Of a stretch of 38,115 nucleotides of DNA, positions 7,345 to 15,316 are shown in pieces. The notes under the pieces are model-generated. The model was not told the origin of the DNA and ran no database searches. It saw nothing but the letters and a program-made list of their open reading frames with translations. This stretch comes from Neomoorella sulfitireducens (GTDB lineage Bacteria; Bacillota; DSM-521; Neomoorellales; Neomoorellaceae): the NCBI RefSeq assembly GCF_024733845.1, contig NZ_JANRHG010000019.1, positions 1-38,115 of the forward strand, given 5' to 3'. The translations under genes and the position numbers were made by a program. Positions within the stretch are counted from its first letter, which is position 1. Each line of letters starts with the position of its first letter.

Positions 7345-7510
7345 AATTCCATCCTTTCTTCCACCAGATCGCCGAATTTCCTCGGTGGAAAACGGGGGAA
7401 CCGTTTTCTGGGGTTAATCCCGGCACTCGAATCTAAGTGCCGGGTAGGGCCATCCTGGGTCCGCACCCGGCAGCTAACCCCGTAGGCGTGGAAGGAGGTG
7501 GAATTTTTTT
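7345..7510 (+). ncRNA. Cyclic di-AMP riboswitch (ydaO/yuaA class), apparently orphan
   Basis: The conserved ydaO core is read directly on the plus strand: GCCGAAT (7371-7377), CGGGGGAACCG (7393-7403), GGGGTTAATCCCG (7410-7422), a variable hairpin closed by GGCACT/AGTGCC, GGGTAGGGC (7442-7450), CCGCACCCGGCAGCTAACCC (7461-7480), GTAGGC, and GGAAGGAGG. P1 can form from CTTCCAC (7358-7364) and GTGGAAG (7488-7494). A second copy, GGTGGAA at 7497-7503, is followed by seven T (7504-7510) and could pair with TTCCACC (7359-7365) to make a terminator-like end. These riboswitches normally sit just before genes for cell-wall hydrolases or potassium uptake. Here the next gene (mtaD) is convergent and its stop codon overlaps the T-run, so no sense gene follows. 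Confidence 0.9.
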
Positions 7511-8792
7511 ACCTACCAGCCCGTTTCATTACCTGGGCGTAAATCTCATCGACGTCCAGGTTTTTTACTTCCCCACCGGCCATGAGAATTTTCCCGTTGA
7601 CGATCACCGTATCGACATCGCTTCCGTTAGCAGCATAGACCAGGTTGGCTTCTACATTATGGGGCGGCATTAAGTGGGGCCGGTATTTGTTTAACAGGAT
7701 AAGATCCGCCTTTTTACCGGCCTCCAGGGTACCGATCTCCTTTTCCAGGCCCAGGGCCCGGGCGCCGTTGAGGGTGGCCATCACCAGGGCCTGGCGGGCG
7801 GGGACGGCCGTGGGATCTCCAGAAATACCTTTGGCCAGCAGGGCACAGGTCCGCATCTCGGCCACCATGTCCAGGTTGTTGTTGCTGGCAGCGCCGTCGG
7901 TGCCGATGGCCACGTTGACTCCGGCGGCCAGCATCGCCGCCACCGGGGCCACCCCGCTCGCCAGCTTCAGGTTGCTCTCCGGACAGTGGGCCACGCCGAC
8001 CTTTTTTTCTGCCAGGATAGAAATATCTGCGGCGGTCAGGTGAACGCAGTGGGCGGCCAGGACCGGCAGGTCGAACAGGCCCAGTTCGTTGACCAGGGCT
8101 ACCGGCGTAGCCCCGTAACGTTCCTGGATTTCGGCTACCTCGCCCTTCGTTTCCGCCAGGTGGATATGCAGGCCCACCCCCAACCCGGCCGCCGTCCCGG
8201 CTACTTTAGTCAGGTATTCCGGGGGGCAGGTATAGGGGGCATGGGGTCCCAGCATGGTGGTAATACGGCCTTCACCGGCCCCCTGCCACTCCTTGACCAG
8301 GCTGACGCCGGTCGCCAGCCGCCCGCCGTCACCGTCCTGGAAGCCAATGAGCCCCTGGCTGAGGCAGGCCCGCAGGCCGGCCTCGACGACGGCCTCGGCC
8401 ACGGCGTCCATCTGGAAGTACATATCGGCAAAGGTGGTGGTACCGGAGCGGATCATCTCCAGCAGGGCCAGCCTGGTGCCCCAGTAAATATCTTCCCGGG
8501 TAAGCCTGTCCTCCCGCGGCCAGATTTTTTCCTCCAGCCACTGCTTCAAAGGGAGATCGTCGGCGTAGCTCCGCAGCAGGGTCATGGCCACGTGGGTGTG
8601 GGCGTTGACCAGGCCCGGCAGGGCCACCTTATCGCCGGCCGCGATAATGGTATCCGCCTGCCAGCCGGCCGGCAGCCCCTCTGCCGGGCCGACGTAGTAG
8701 AGGCTGTCGCCGTCGATGGCGATGACACCTTCCTCAATTACCGGTCCGCTGATCGGGACGATAGTGCAGTCTTTGATCAAAATCTTGCCCAC
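7509..8792 (-). CDS. mtaD: 5-methylthioadenosine/S-adenosylhomocysteine deaminase
   Basis: This amidohydrolase of 427 residues deaminates methylthioadenosine, SAH and related adenosines to the inosine forms, part of salvage of SAM by-products. Visible motifs: metal ligands H65 and H67 in NAHTHVAM, the HAPYTC stretch, the LHIHLAETKGEV segment with the third His, AAHCVHL, and GTDGAASNN with the final Asp ligand. The start is GTG 8792 with aaaggagg inside the end of ftsY, only 2 bp away, so it is translationally coupled to ftsY. Its 3' end faces the plus-strand c-di-AMP riboswitch, whose U-tract overlaps the mtaD stop codon. Confidence 0.93.
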   Translation of the reverse strand: MGKILIKDCTIVPISGPVIEEGVIAIDGDSLYYVGPAEGLPAGWQADTIIAAGDKVALPGLVNAHTHVAMTLLRSYADDLPLKQWLEEKIWPREDRLTREDIYWGTRLALLEMIRSGTTTFADMYFQMDAVAEAVVEAGLRACLSQGLIGFQDGDGGRLATGVSLVKEWQGAGEGRITTMLGPHAPYTCPPEYLTKVAGTAAGLGVGLHIHLAETKGEVAEIQERYGATPVALVNELGLFDLPVLAAHCVHLTAADISILAEKKVGVAHCPESNLKLASGVAPVAAMLAAGVNVAIGTDGAASNNNLDMVAEMRTCALLAKGISGDPTAVPARQALVMATLNGARALGLEKEIGTLEAGKKADLILLNKYRPHLMPPHNVEANLVYAANGSDVDTVIVNGKILMAGGEVKNLDVDEIYAQVMKRAGR

Positions 8793-8794
8793 CG

Positions 8795-9730
8795 TTATTC
8801 CTCCTTTACCCCGGCCAGGCCGCTGAACAGGGCGGCGGCAAACTCCCGGGGTTGAAATTCTTTCAGGTCGTCCAGGCCTTCGCCCAGGCCTACCAGCTTA
8901 ACGGGGATACCCATTTCCGCGGCTATGGCCAGGACCACGCCGCCCCTGGCCGTACCGTCGAGCTTGGTCAGGACGATGCCGGTTACCCCCACCGCCTCGC
9001 TGAATAGTTTGGCCTGGGACAGGGCGTTCTGGCCGGTGGTGGCGTCGAGAACCAGGAGCACCTCGTGGGGTGCCCCGGGCATTTCCCTTTCAATTACCCG
9101 GCGGATCTTCTTCAACTCGTCCATCAGGTTAACTTTGGTCTGCAGGCGACCGGCCGTATCCACCAGGACCACGTCGGCGCGGCGGTTACGGGCCGCCTGT
9201 AAAGCGTCGTAAACTACCGCCCCCGGATCGGCACCGGCCTGGTGGCGGATGAGTTCGGCCCCGGCCCGCCCGGCCCAGACGTCCAGTTGCTCGCCGGCTG
9301 CAGCCCGGAAGGTGTCGGCTGCCGCCAGGATGACCTTTTTCCCCTCCTGTTGGAAACGATAAGCCAGCTTGCCGATGGTGGTCGTCTTGCCGGCGCCGTT
9401 GACCCCCACCACCAGATATACCGCCGGCGGTGCGGGCGACCAGCCCAGGCGCGGTACTTCCTCCCCGAGAATCCCGGTGACTTCTTGCCGGAGCAGTTCT
9501 CCCACTGCAGCCGGCTCCGTTATCCGCCTTTTCTTTACCTCCTGCCGTACCCGCTCCACCAGTTCCATGCTGGTCCTGGCCCCGACATCGGCGGTTACCA
9601 AAATTTCCTCCAGCTCGTCAAAGAAATCGTCATCCAGGCGGCTACTGCCGGCCAGTAAATCCCCCACCCGCCGGGTAAAATTATCCCGGGTTTTACTCAA
9701 ACCCTCTTTTAATTTGCTGAAGAGACTCAA
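8795..9730 (-). CDS. ftsY: Signal recognition particle receptor FtsY
   Basis: FtsY is the membrane-associated GTPase that receives ribosome-Ffh complexes. The 311-residue protein lacks a long acidic A domain, as usual in Gram-positives. It has the NG domain: N helices (about 1-90), P-loop [10 protein letters not shown] (109-118), the [13 protein letters not shown] insertion box, [20 protein letters not shown] and a final GLGEGLDDL. The start is TTG 9730 with ggagg 8 nt upstream. ftsY often follows smc in Firmicutes; here an island of about 8 kb lies between the two genes. Confidence 0.97.
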   Translation of the reverse strand: MSLFSKLKEGLSKTRDNFTRRVGDLLAGSSRLDDDFFDELEEILVTADVGARTSMELVERVRQEVKKRRITEPAAVGELLRQEVTGILGEEVPRLGWSPAPPAVYLVVGVNGAGKTTTIGKLAYRFQQEGKKVILAAADTFRAAAGEQLDVWAGRAGAELIRHQAGADPGAVVYDALQAARNRRADVVLVDTAGRLQTKVNLMDELKKIRRVIEREMPGAPHEVLLVLDATTGQNALSQAKLFSEAVGVTGIVLTKLDGTARGGVVLAIAAEMGIPVKLVGLGEGLDDLKEFQPREFAAALFSGLAGVKEE

Positions 9731-9772
9731 GCATTAATCCTCCCTGTGCTAAAATCAAAGGACCCCATCCCT

Positions 9773-9802
9773 AATTTAACAGAGACAGGGCCTTTTGTCC
9801 AA
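9773..9802 (-). promoter_or_regulatory. Probable promoter of ftsY-mtaD
   Basis: On the minus strand TTGGAC (9802-9797) and TAAATT (9778-9773) are 18 bp apart, about 45 bp before the ftsY start. It is a moderate match. It fits the idea that ftsY needed its own promoter once it was separated from smc. Confidence 0.5.
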
Positions 9803-9880
9803 GGTTTATTGCCGGCTCCCCGCTTCCCCGGGCCTGGAGCCTCTTGTTGTTACCCATTCGGAAAAACTGCTTGAGTGATA

Positions 9881-11869
9881 CTAGTCCAGCCGTATCATGT
9901 ATTCCTTTAGTGCCGCCGAAACAGGCCAGTCGGGGTTGATAAAGCTGTTGAACTGGAAAGGACCCGCAGTTGTCCTGCCATAGAAAATAACCTCAATGAC
10001 TCTTGTCTTTACAGTGAAATCAGCTGACCCATTGATATTGAGAAGTTCCTCGATTACCCGGCGGTCCCTGATTTCAACCCGGCGGGATGCCGTAACGTCC
10101 TTCGCGTTCCCCGGGGTTAACGGGTTTTCCAGGACGGCATATTCCACTTCCTCCGGCAACAATACGATATCCTCGTAATACCCCTTTTCCTTTAACCAGT
10201 TAATAACCGACCTGTAGCTATCGGGGAGGGTATAATGGTCGCTTCTTCCATAAGCGTCCACAATGGTGATGTGTACATAATCCTTCTTCCCGGCGGTCAG
10301 TTCTTCAAAGGTGGCATCCAGGACATCCTGTTTCAACCTGACCGTAAACTCCCCGATCTCCATCCTGTCGGTCAGGATGACCGCTCTTTTGGGAACCCGG
10401 TAATCATCAATTTCGATCATTTTAATCGCGGCCGGGTCCTGGGTCACCACCGGGAACCTGGCCTGCTTATACTCCGGGGATTCATAGATGGGTTTGAGGA
10501 AGGAAGCGTATTGTTTTTCATCGATATAATACCGGCGGGCTAAATAACCGCCGTCCGCCAGGGTATAGATGATATAGCGGGTTAACCCTGTTTTAGCACC
10601 CGGGTTCGCCACCAATTCACGGTGCAGGCGGGTAATATGCTCGATGTTGTCCCTGTCTTCAAAGAACACCTCTCCTTCGTACCTGGGTCCAGGTTCTTGT
10701 ATGTCTTTCAGTTTCTCCATGTGGGTCCAGGCATAAATACTCGTACCAAAGTACACTTTCTGCACCTTTTCCGGTTCGGGAACGCGGCGGACATAACCGG
10801 TGGCGTCGGTGGCAATCCCGAGCAACAAAAGCGCAATTACCGCCGCAAAACCCAGATAACCCCTGTACGACACCCAGATTTTTAAAGATTTCTGGAGCAG
10901 GGCTTCAGCCGTAAAGTAGCCTAAAAAGGAACCCAGTACGTAACCCCACACAATAACCGGGAAAGCGCCCCTGTACACACCGGCGAAATATGCTCCCGCC
11001 AAGAGCATCCCGCAGGCAGTAACCCCGTACTTGAAAACCGGCCGTAGAACCGGAAAGGCGATGACGTCGCCGGCAGCTTCCGCCTGCCTTAACCTGTAAA
11101 TAAAGAAGGCGGCAGCAAAGATCGCGGCGGCTGCCAGGATATACGCGGCGACGGTCCCGGCGGTAAAAATTTCCTTCCCGGTACCGGAAGCAAACATCAT
11201 CAGGGGAAAGTTGTACCGCAGTTCGCCGGGGTAGTTGACGGCGGTGTAGCCGTAAAGCAAATTGCTCAAGTTTTCCACGAGGAGAACATGCAGCCCGTTG
11301 GGTAAGACCTGCAGGATATAGGTAAAGGCCAGATGAGCTACGGTATTGCCGGTGAACATGCCGACAAAAACGGTAAGGGCAAATACCAGGGTGTCAAACA
11401 GGGCCGTCATACCCATCCACCGGAGAATATGCAACAGGGAATAATACCCCTTTAAAGGGGTAGTCATATTAAGTACTGCCAGCACAAGCCCGGTAATGGC
11501 GACGGGCAGGAACAGCAGCACCAGCCCCGCGACGCTGTGGCTGCAGAATAGGGTTAAGCGGTTGCAGGGCAGGCTGTGCATCACCGCCACCGCCCGGCTG
11601 TTGTGCAGGTACTGGAAAAGCAGCACCCCCAGGATGACGGGCACGGTGCAGATGAGGACGGCCTGTATGCCGCTCTGGCCCGAGAAAATGTCCAGGGATC
11701 TCTTAAGCATTTCCCCGGCCCAACTTTCTTCGGCGGGGAGTTCCTGGAGCATGTGGTGAAAGGGAAGGATTAAAAACAGGAAGAGGCCGTACAGGGCACT
11801 GACCCACCAGAAACGTTTAAGATCGCTGACCAGCAGGCCTTTGCTAAATAAGGACGCTTTGAATGTCAT
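9881..11869 (-). CDS. ABC-2 type transporter permease with large C-terminal domain (DUF6449-like)
   Basis: A membrane protein of about 662 residues. The first half has several hydrophobic segments (for example near residues 25-45, 80-100, 120-150, 165-200, 240-265, 285-320 and 335-355). The second half (about 370-662) is soluble and charged, with repeated tyrosine-rich strands. This split resembles permeases paired with YtrB-type ATPases under YtrA-like GntR regulators, which react to cell-wall-active antibiotics. ATG 11869 is chosen because GGGGGGAG precedes it; the frame is open to 11890. It overlaps the upstream ATPase gene by 26 bp, indicating coupling. Substrate unknown. Confidence 0.75.
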   Translation of the reverse strand: MTFKASLFSKGLLVSDLKRFWWVSALYGLFLFLILPFHHMLQELPAEESWAGEMLKRSLDIFSGQSGIQAVLICTVPVILGVLLFQYLHNSRAVAVMHSLPCNRLTLFCSHSVAGLVLLFLPVAITGLVLAVLNMTTPLKGYYSLLHILRWMGMTALFDTLVFALTVFVGMFTGNTVAHLAFTYILQVLPNGLHVLLVENLSNLLYGYTAVNYPGELRYNFPLMMFASGTGKEIFTAGTVAAYILAAAAIFAAAFFIYRLRQAEAAGDVIAFPVLRPVFKYGVTACGMLLAGAYFAGVYRGAFPVIVWGYVLGSFLGYFTAEALLQKSLKIWVSYRGYLGFAAVIALLLLGIATDATGYVRRVPEPEKVQKVYFGTSIYAWTHMEKLKDIQEPGPRYEGEVFFEDRDNIEHITRLHRELVANPGAKTGLTRYIIYTLADGGYLARRYYIDEKQYASFLKPIYESPEYKQARFPVVTQDPAAIKMIEIDDYRVPKRAVILTDRMEIGEFTVRLKQDVLDATFEELTAGKKDYVHITIVDAYGRSDHYTLPDSYRSVINWLKEKGYYEDIVLLPEEVEYAVLENPLTPGNAKDVTASRRVEIRDRRVIEELLNINGSADFTVKTRVIEVIFYGRTTAGPFQFNSFINPDWPVSAALKEYMIRLD

Positions 11870-12743
11870 AACCGCTCCCCCCCAGCTCATAGATGAAGAT
11901 TTCCTCCAGGGTCAGCGGGAGGACATCCAGGATGACCGGGCCGGCCTGCCGGGCCTCGGCCAGGAGCTGTTCTTTATCTCCCTTGACCACCTGCAGGAGG
12001 ACGCTCCCGTTTTGTTCCCGGTGCAGGACCGTTCCGGATCGGAAAATTTCCCGGGGTGCTTCGCCGGTAAAAGCCATCTGGAATTTGTAAATATCGCTCT
12101 TTAAATCATCCAGCCTTTTTTCCAGGAGGATGGAACCGTTATGCAGGATGCCTACATGGTCACAGACGTCCTCCAGTTCCCGCAAGTTATGGGAGGATAC
12201 CAGAACCGTAGTTTCCCGTTCGGCAACGTCCTGCAGCACCAGGTTCCAGACCTTCTTGCGCATTACCGGGTCCAGGCCGTCCACCGGCTCATCAAGGATC
12301 ATCACCCCGGGCATGGCAGAGATGCCCAGCCAGAAGGCCACCTGTTTCTGCATGCCCCGGGATAGACGGGTGATCCGGCGCCGCGGGTCGATGGCGAACA
12401 CCCGTTTTAAAAGCTCAAATCTTTTCCAGCTCCAGGCCGGGTAAAAGGTGGCGTAGAACCCGGCTGCTTCTTCGATGCTGTACTGGGAAAAGAAATACAG
12501 GTCATCGGGTATGTAAGCCAGGAACGACTTGACGGCCGGGTTCTCATAAACCGGCTGGCCGGCAATGGCAACGGTCCCCTCATCCTGGCGATAGACACCA
12601 ACCAGATGTTTAATGAGGGTGGTTTTGCCGGCGCCGTTGGGGCCCAGCAAGCCGTAAACGGATCCTTTGGCGACATCAATACTGACACTGGCGAGGGCTT
12701 TATATTTACCGAAACTTTTGCTGAGATTTCTGACTTCAATCAC
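11844..12743 (-). CDS. ABC transporter ATP-binding protein (YtrB-like)
   Basis: This ATPase of 299 residues has Walker A GPNGAGKTTL (from residue 35), a Q-loop region, Walker B VMILDEPVDGLDP, and the switch histidine in SSHNLRELE. The signature motif is LSRGMQKQV rather than the classical LSGGQ; LSxGM variants are common in ABC-2 and YtrB-type ATPases. It starts at ATG 12743, overlapping the GntR gene stop by 4 bp, and overlaps the permease gene at its end. The three form one operon whose first gene is the repressor. Confidence 0.93.
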   Translation of the reverse strand: MIEVRNLSKSFGKYKALASVSIDVAKGSVYGLLGPNGAGKTTLIKHLVGVYRQDEGTVAIAGQPVYENPAVKSFLAYIPDDLYFFSQYSIEEAAGFYATFYPAWSWKRFELLKRVFAIDPRRRITRLSRGMQKQVAFWLGISAMPGVMILDEPVDGLDPVMRKKVWNLVLQDVAERETTVLVSSHNLRELEDVCDHVGILHNGSILLEKRLDDLKSDIYKFQMAFTGEAPREIFRSGTVLHREQNGSVLLQVVKGDKEQLLAEARQAGPVILDVLPLTLEEIFIYELGGSGYDIQSVLI

Positions 12744-13120
12744 TCATTCAGGCCTCCCTTTTTATAGATGGCGCGAATGGTTTCCAGCAACTGTTCCACC
12801 GGTTCGTTCAGATACATTAACTCGGCCACGTTGCGTTCCAGTTCCCGCATCAGCTCTTCCCGCCGCGGGTGCGGTTCTGTACTGTCCCGGTTGGCAACAA
12901 AGCTGCCTTTAGCCCGGATGGAGTAGATGAATCCTTCCGCCTCCAGGTCTTTGTACGCCCTCTGGATGGTATTGGGGTTGACGGTCAACATCTGGGCCAG
13001 TTCGCGCACTGAAGGTATCCGCTCATCCGGTTGCAGTACGCCGGTAATAATCAGCTTTTTGACCTGCTCTTTAATCTGCTCGTGCAGGGGGCGACGATCC
13101 TTGAAATCAAGCTGAAACAT
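12740..13120 (-). CDS. GntR family transcriptional regulator (YtrA subfamily)
   Basis: A short GntR protein of 126 residues. The winged helix-turn-helix (about 8-75) includes PLHEQIKEQVKKLI, the recognition region VRELAQMLTVNPNTIQRAYKDLE, and the wing GFIYSIRAKGSFVA. The tail of about 45 residues is too short for a FadR or HutC effector domain, which is the YtrA layout; such proteins repress their own ABC transporter operon. ATG 13120 is preferred to an upstream in-frame start at 13126 because aggagg lies just before it. The promoter and a likely operator lie at 13136-13166. Confidence 0.93.
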   Translation of the reverse strand: MFQLDFKDRRPLHEQIKEQVKKLIITGVLQPDERIPSVRELAQMLTVNPNTIQRAYKDLEAEGFIYSIRAKGSFVANRDSTEPHPRREELMRELERNVAELMYLNEPVEQLLETIRAIYKKGGLNE

Positions 13121-13135
13121 AGGCACCTCCTCTTC

Positions 13136-13166
13136 TGTATTATATTAATTAATACAGTTAATACAA
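13136..13166 (-). promoter_or_regulatory. Promoter and GntR operator of the ABC transporter operon
   Basis: On the minus strand the -35 is TTGTAT (13166-13161) and the -10 is TATAAT (13144-13139), spacer 16 bp. An inverted repeat TGTATTA-N7-TAATACA (13136-13156) covers the -10 box, and a third copy of TAATACA (13159-13165) covers the -35. YtrA-type regulators bind such AT-rich dyads, so autorepression is the natural reading. That the encoded GntR binds here is inference. Confidence 0.7.
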
Positions 13167-13362
13167 TGCTATAATATACCACTTACGGCAGGTTGTCAAT
13201 AATCTCCTGCCAATCAGTTAAACCGATAGTTGCCTCCGGAGGGGTAAAAGTTCGGGAGGACACTGGTAAGACAGGGAGGAATTGCCTGGTTGAATGCGAA
13301 AACATTATATGATTCCTGTTGTTTCGATAGTATTCGCGCTTACCATTCTTAGGAGGTTTAAA

Positions 13363-14625
13363 ATGAAACGGTTGCTCTTGCTCGCTCTCATTTTTATGGT
13401 TATACTGGCCGGCGGTTTCGCCCTGCCGGCCTTCGCTCAAGAACAGCAGGAAATTCCGGTCTTCGTTGACGGGCTGCCGGTTACCTTTGATGTCCAGCCG
13501 GTTATCCGGGAAGGCCACGTCCTGGTCCCTTTCCGCGCCACCGGGGAAGCATTGAACGTGGAGGTGACCTGGGACAGCACCACCCGGACGGTAAGCGCCA
13601 GCGATGGCAAAAACTCCGTCCGGCTCCAGATCGGCAGCACGACCGCCTACCGCAACGGCAGCCCCATACCCCTGGATGTCGCCCCGCAAATCCTTAACGG
13701 CAGGACGCTGATACCGCTGCGGTTCTTCAGCGAAGCCTTCGGCTGCCGGGTGGATTGGGATGGCGCCCTCAAAGTGGTCAGGATTACTTCCCCGCCAGCG
13801 GCGATGACGGTTATCGGTTTCTATGCCCTGGGCGACGGTAGGACCAGCAGCTGGACCAACCTCTTTGGCAGGCCCTACCCAGAACACGAGGCAGGAAACA
13901 CGGATATTGTGGACGAACTGGCCCTGGGCTGGTACAGCCTGGACAAAGAAGGCAACCTTCTTACCAGGAGCAGGACCGGCTGGCAGCGGCCGGACGGCTG
14001 GGAAAAGGTGCTGGAAGCGGCCGGGGAATACAACCTGAAAACAGGGATGGTAATCCACGTGACCGACGGCGACGGCACCCTTTCTTCCCTGCTGGCTACT
14101 GAGGCGGCCATGGCCAGGGCGGTTAACGACATAATGGCAGAAGCGGTATTGTACCAGGGCGTTAACCTGGACTTTGAGGGTTTGGGTTATCAAGATACAG
14201 GCGATGAATTGCAGGCGGTGCGGGACAGCTTCACCAGGTTCGTGACGCTCCTGGCGGAGCGGGTAAAGGCTGCCGGCCTTGACTTAACCCTTACCCTCCA
14301 CGCTCCCAACAGCGCCTATAAGGGATACGATTATAAGGCCCTGGGAGAGATTGCCGACCGGGTTATCATTATGGCTTACGACTACGGCTCCACCCCGGAG
14401 CCGCTAAACCTGGTCAGGGAGGCGGTGGAGATGGCCCGGGCTTCTGTCCCGCCGGAAAAGCTGGTACTCGGTATTTCTGCTCCCGCCGAAACCCCGGCAA
14501 GTATTTTAACCAAAGTCGGTATCGCCAGGCGATACGGCCTTGACGGCATCGCCATCTGGCGCTTGGGGCTGGTGCCCGGTGAGATGTGGGATGCCCTGCG
14601 GTCTGCCGTAATCCCGGGGAGATGA
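13363..14625 (+). CDS. Secreted glycoside hydrolase family 18 protein with copper amine oxidase-like N-terminal domain
   Basis: A 420-residue exported protein. A signal peptide (1-25, cut near AFA|QE) is followed by a copper-amine-oxidase-like N domain (about 30-135: FVDGLPVTF, VLVPFRATGEAL, RTLIPLRFFSEAFG), which in clostridia serves as a wall-binding or structural module and is not an oxidase. A GH18 barrel follows (about 150-415). The active-site strand reads QGVNLDFE (265-272), keeping D270 and the catalytic acid E272; MAYDYGS and a C-terminal IAIWRLGL complete the fold. Related GH18 enzymes (YaaH/SleL) cut N-acetylglucosamine bonds in spore cortex or wall. ATG 13363 follows aggagg; the frame is open to 13294. 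Confidence 0.88.
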   Translation: MKRLLLLALIFMVILAGGFALPAFAQEQQEIPVFVDGLPVTFDVQPVIREGHVLVPFRATGEALNVEVTWDSTTRTVSASDGKNSVRLQIGSTTAYRNGSPIPLDVAPQILNGRTLIPLRFFSEAFGCRVDWDGALKVVRITSPPAAMTVIGFYALGDGRTSSWTNLFGRPYPEHEAGNTDIVDELALGWYSLDKEGNLLTRSRTGWQRPDGWEKVLEAAGEYNLKTGMVIHVTDGDGTLSSLLATEAAMARAVNDIMAEAVLYQGVNLDFEGLGYQDTGDELQAVRDSFTRFVTLLAERVKAAGLDLTLTLHAPNSAYKGYDYKALGEIADRVIIMAYDYGSTPEPLNLVREAVEMARASVPPEKLVLGISAPAETPASILTKVGIARRYGLDGIAIWRLGLVPGEMWDALRSAVIPGR

Positions 14626-14650
14626 ATTATATCTCAAGGAGGTATTTCCA

Positions 14651-15301
14651 GTGGGAAAAAGGTGGTTAATATTTACAGGTACCGTTGTGTTAACTATAGC
14701 CCTGGCTGCAGGAGCTTTCGGTGCTAACCCGATTAAGCTAATTGTTAACGGTCAGGAAATCAAACCAGATGTCCCCCCGCATTTGATTGGTGGCAGAACA
14801 ATGGTCCCTATACGCTGGGTAGCTGAAGCTTTGGGGGCTGATGTCCAGTGGGATTATAAGAACCAGCAAGTCACGGTAAACCAGCCTCCTGATGTATGGC
14901 AAGGTAAGTTGGGACTTACAGCTCAGCAATGGATTTTCATTCGTAACCGGGTTACACGGTTCTTGATGGCCTTTGACGAACGCAATCATGCGGAAGGCCA
15001 GCAGCTGGTAAGCGACAATTTTGACTCTAATTTGGTCGGCCCTGAAGTTGTTGTCCCCATCGGCGGTTTCTACCCGGCTATTATAGATTACAAGTTTATT
15101 GACGCCAAAGAGGAAACAGATGGTACGGTGCGGGTACGGGTCGAGGTCTATGAAAATGGTACCAGCGGGTTGACAGTTCAAAACTGGGACTTCCTCATAA
15201 ATACGCAATCTCACCTTATTGAAGGCTTATTTGTAGGTGAAAGACAATCACTCAATTCCCATACGGTATTTCAAGGCTTGACTATCCATAACAACCAATA
15301 A
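14651..15301 (+). CDS. Secreted protein with copper amine oxidase-like N-terminal domain
   Basis: This 216-residue exported protein has a signal peptide (about 1-24, VLTIALAAGAFG) and a single copper-amine-oxidase-like N module (about 26-78: LIVNGQEIKPDVPP, RTMVPIRWVAEALGADVQW). The rest (80-216) is a small alpha/beta domain I do not recognise, with VPIGGFYPAIIDYKF and VRVRVEVYENG. GTG 14651 is supported by aaggaggt. It lies 25 bp after the GH18 gene and is visibly more AT-rich than the housekeeping genes. Role unknown; probably at the cell surface. Confidence 0.8.
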   Translation: MGKRWLIFTGTVVLTIALAAGAFGANPIKLIVNGQEIKPDVPPHLIGGRTMVPIRWVAEALGADVQWDYKNQQVTVNQPPDVWQGKLGLTAQQWIFIRNRVTRFLMAFDERNHAEGQQLVSDNFDSNLVGPEVVVPIGGFYPAIIDYKFIDAKEETDGTVRVRVEVYENGTSGLTVQNWDFLINTQSHLIEGLFVGERQSLNSHTVFQGLTIHNNQ

Positions 15302-15316
15302 TTGGGGGGGCTGCAA

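Noticed and set aside
7437-7673. 78-codon plus-strand frame overlapping the riboswitch, as its possible regulated gene
   Set aside because: It starts inside the conserved aptamer core and has no ribosome binding site; its sequence is the antisense of the mtaD 3' end.
7986-8855. 289-codon plus-strand open frame opposite mtaD
   Set aside because: It is the antisense shadow of mtaD, with no domain and no binding site, although it lies downstream of the riboswitch.
13188-13212. GGCAGG/CCTGCC hairpin before the GH18 gene
   Set aside because: Short stem with a 13-nt loop and no T-run; likely chance.
13183-14193. 336-codon minus-strand open frame
   Set aside because: It is the antisense of the GH18 gene, rich in Gly, Arg, Pro and His, with no ribosome binding site; the plus-strand frame has a signal peptide and clear domains.
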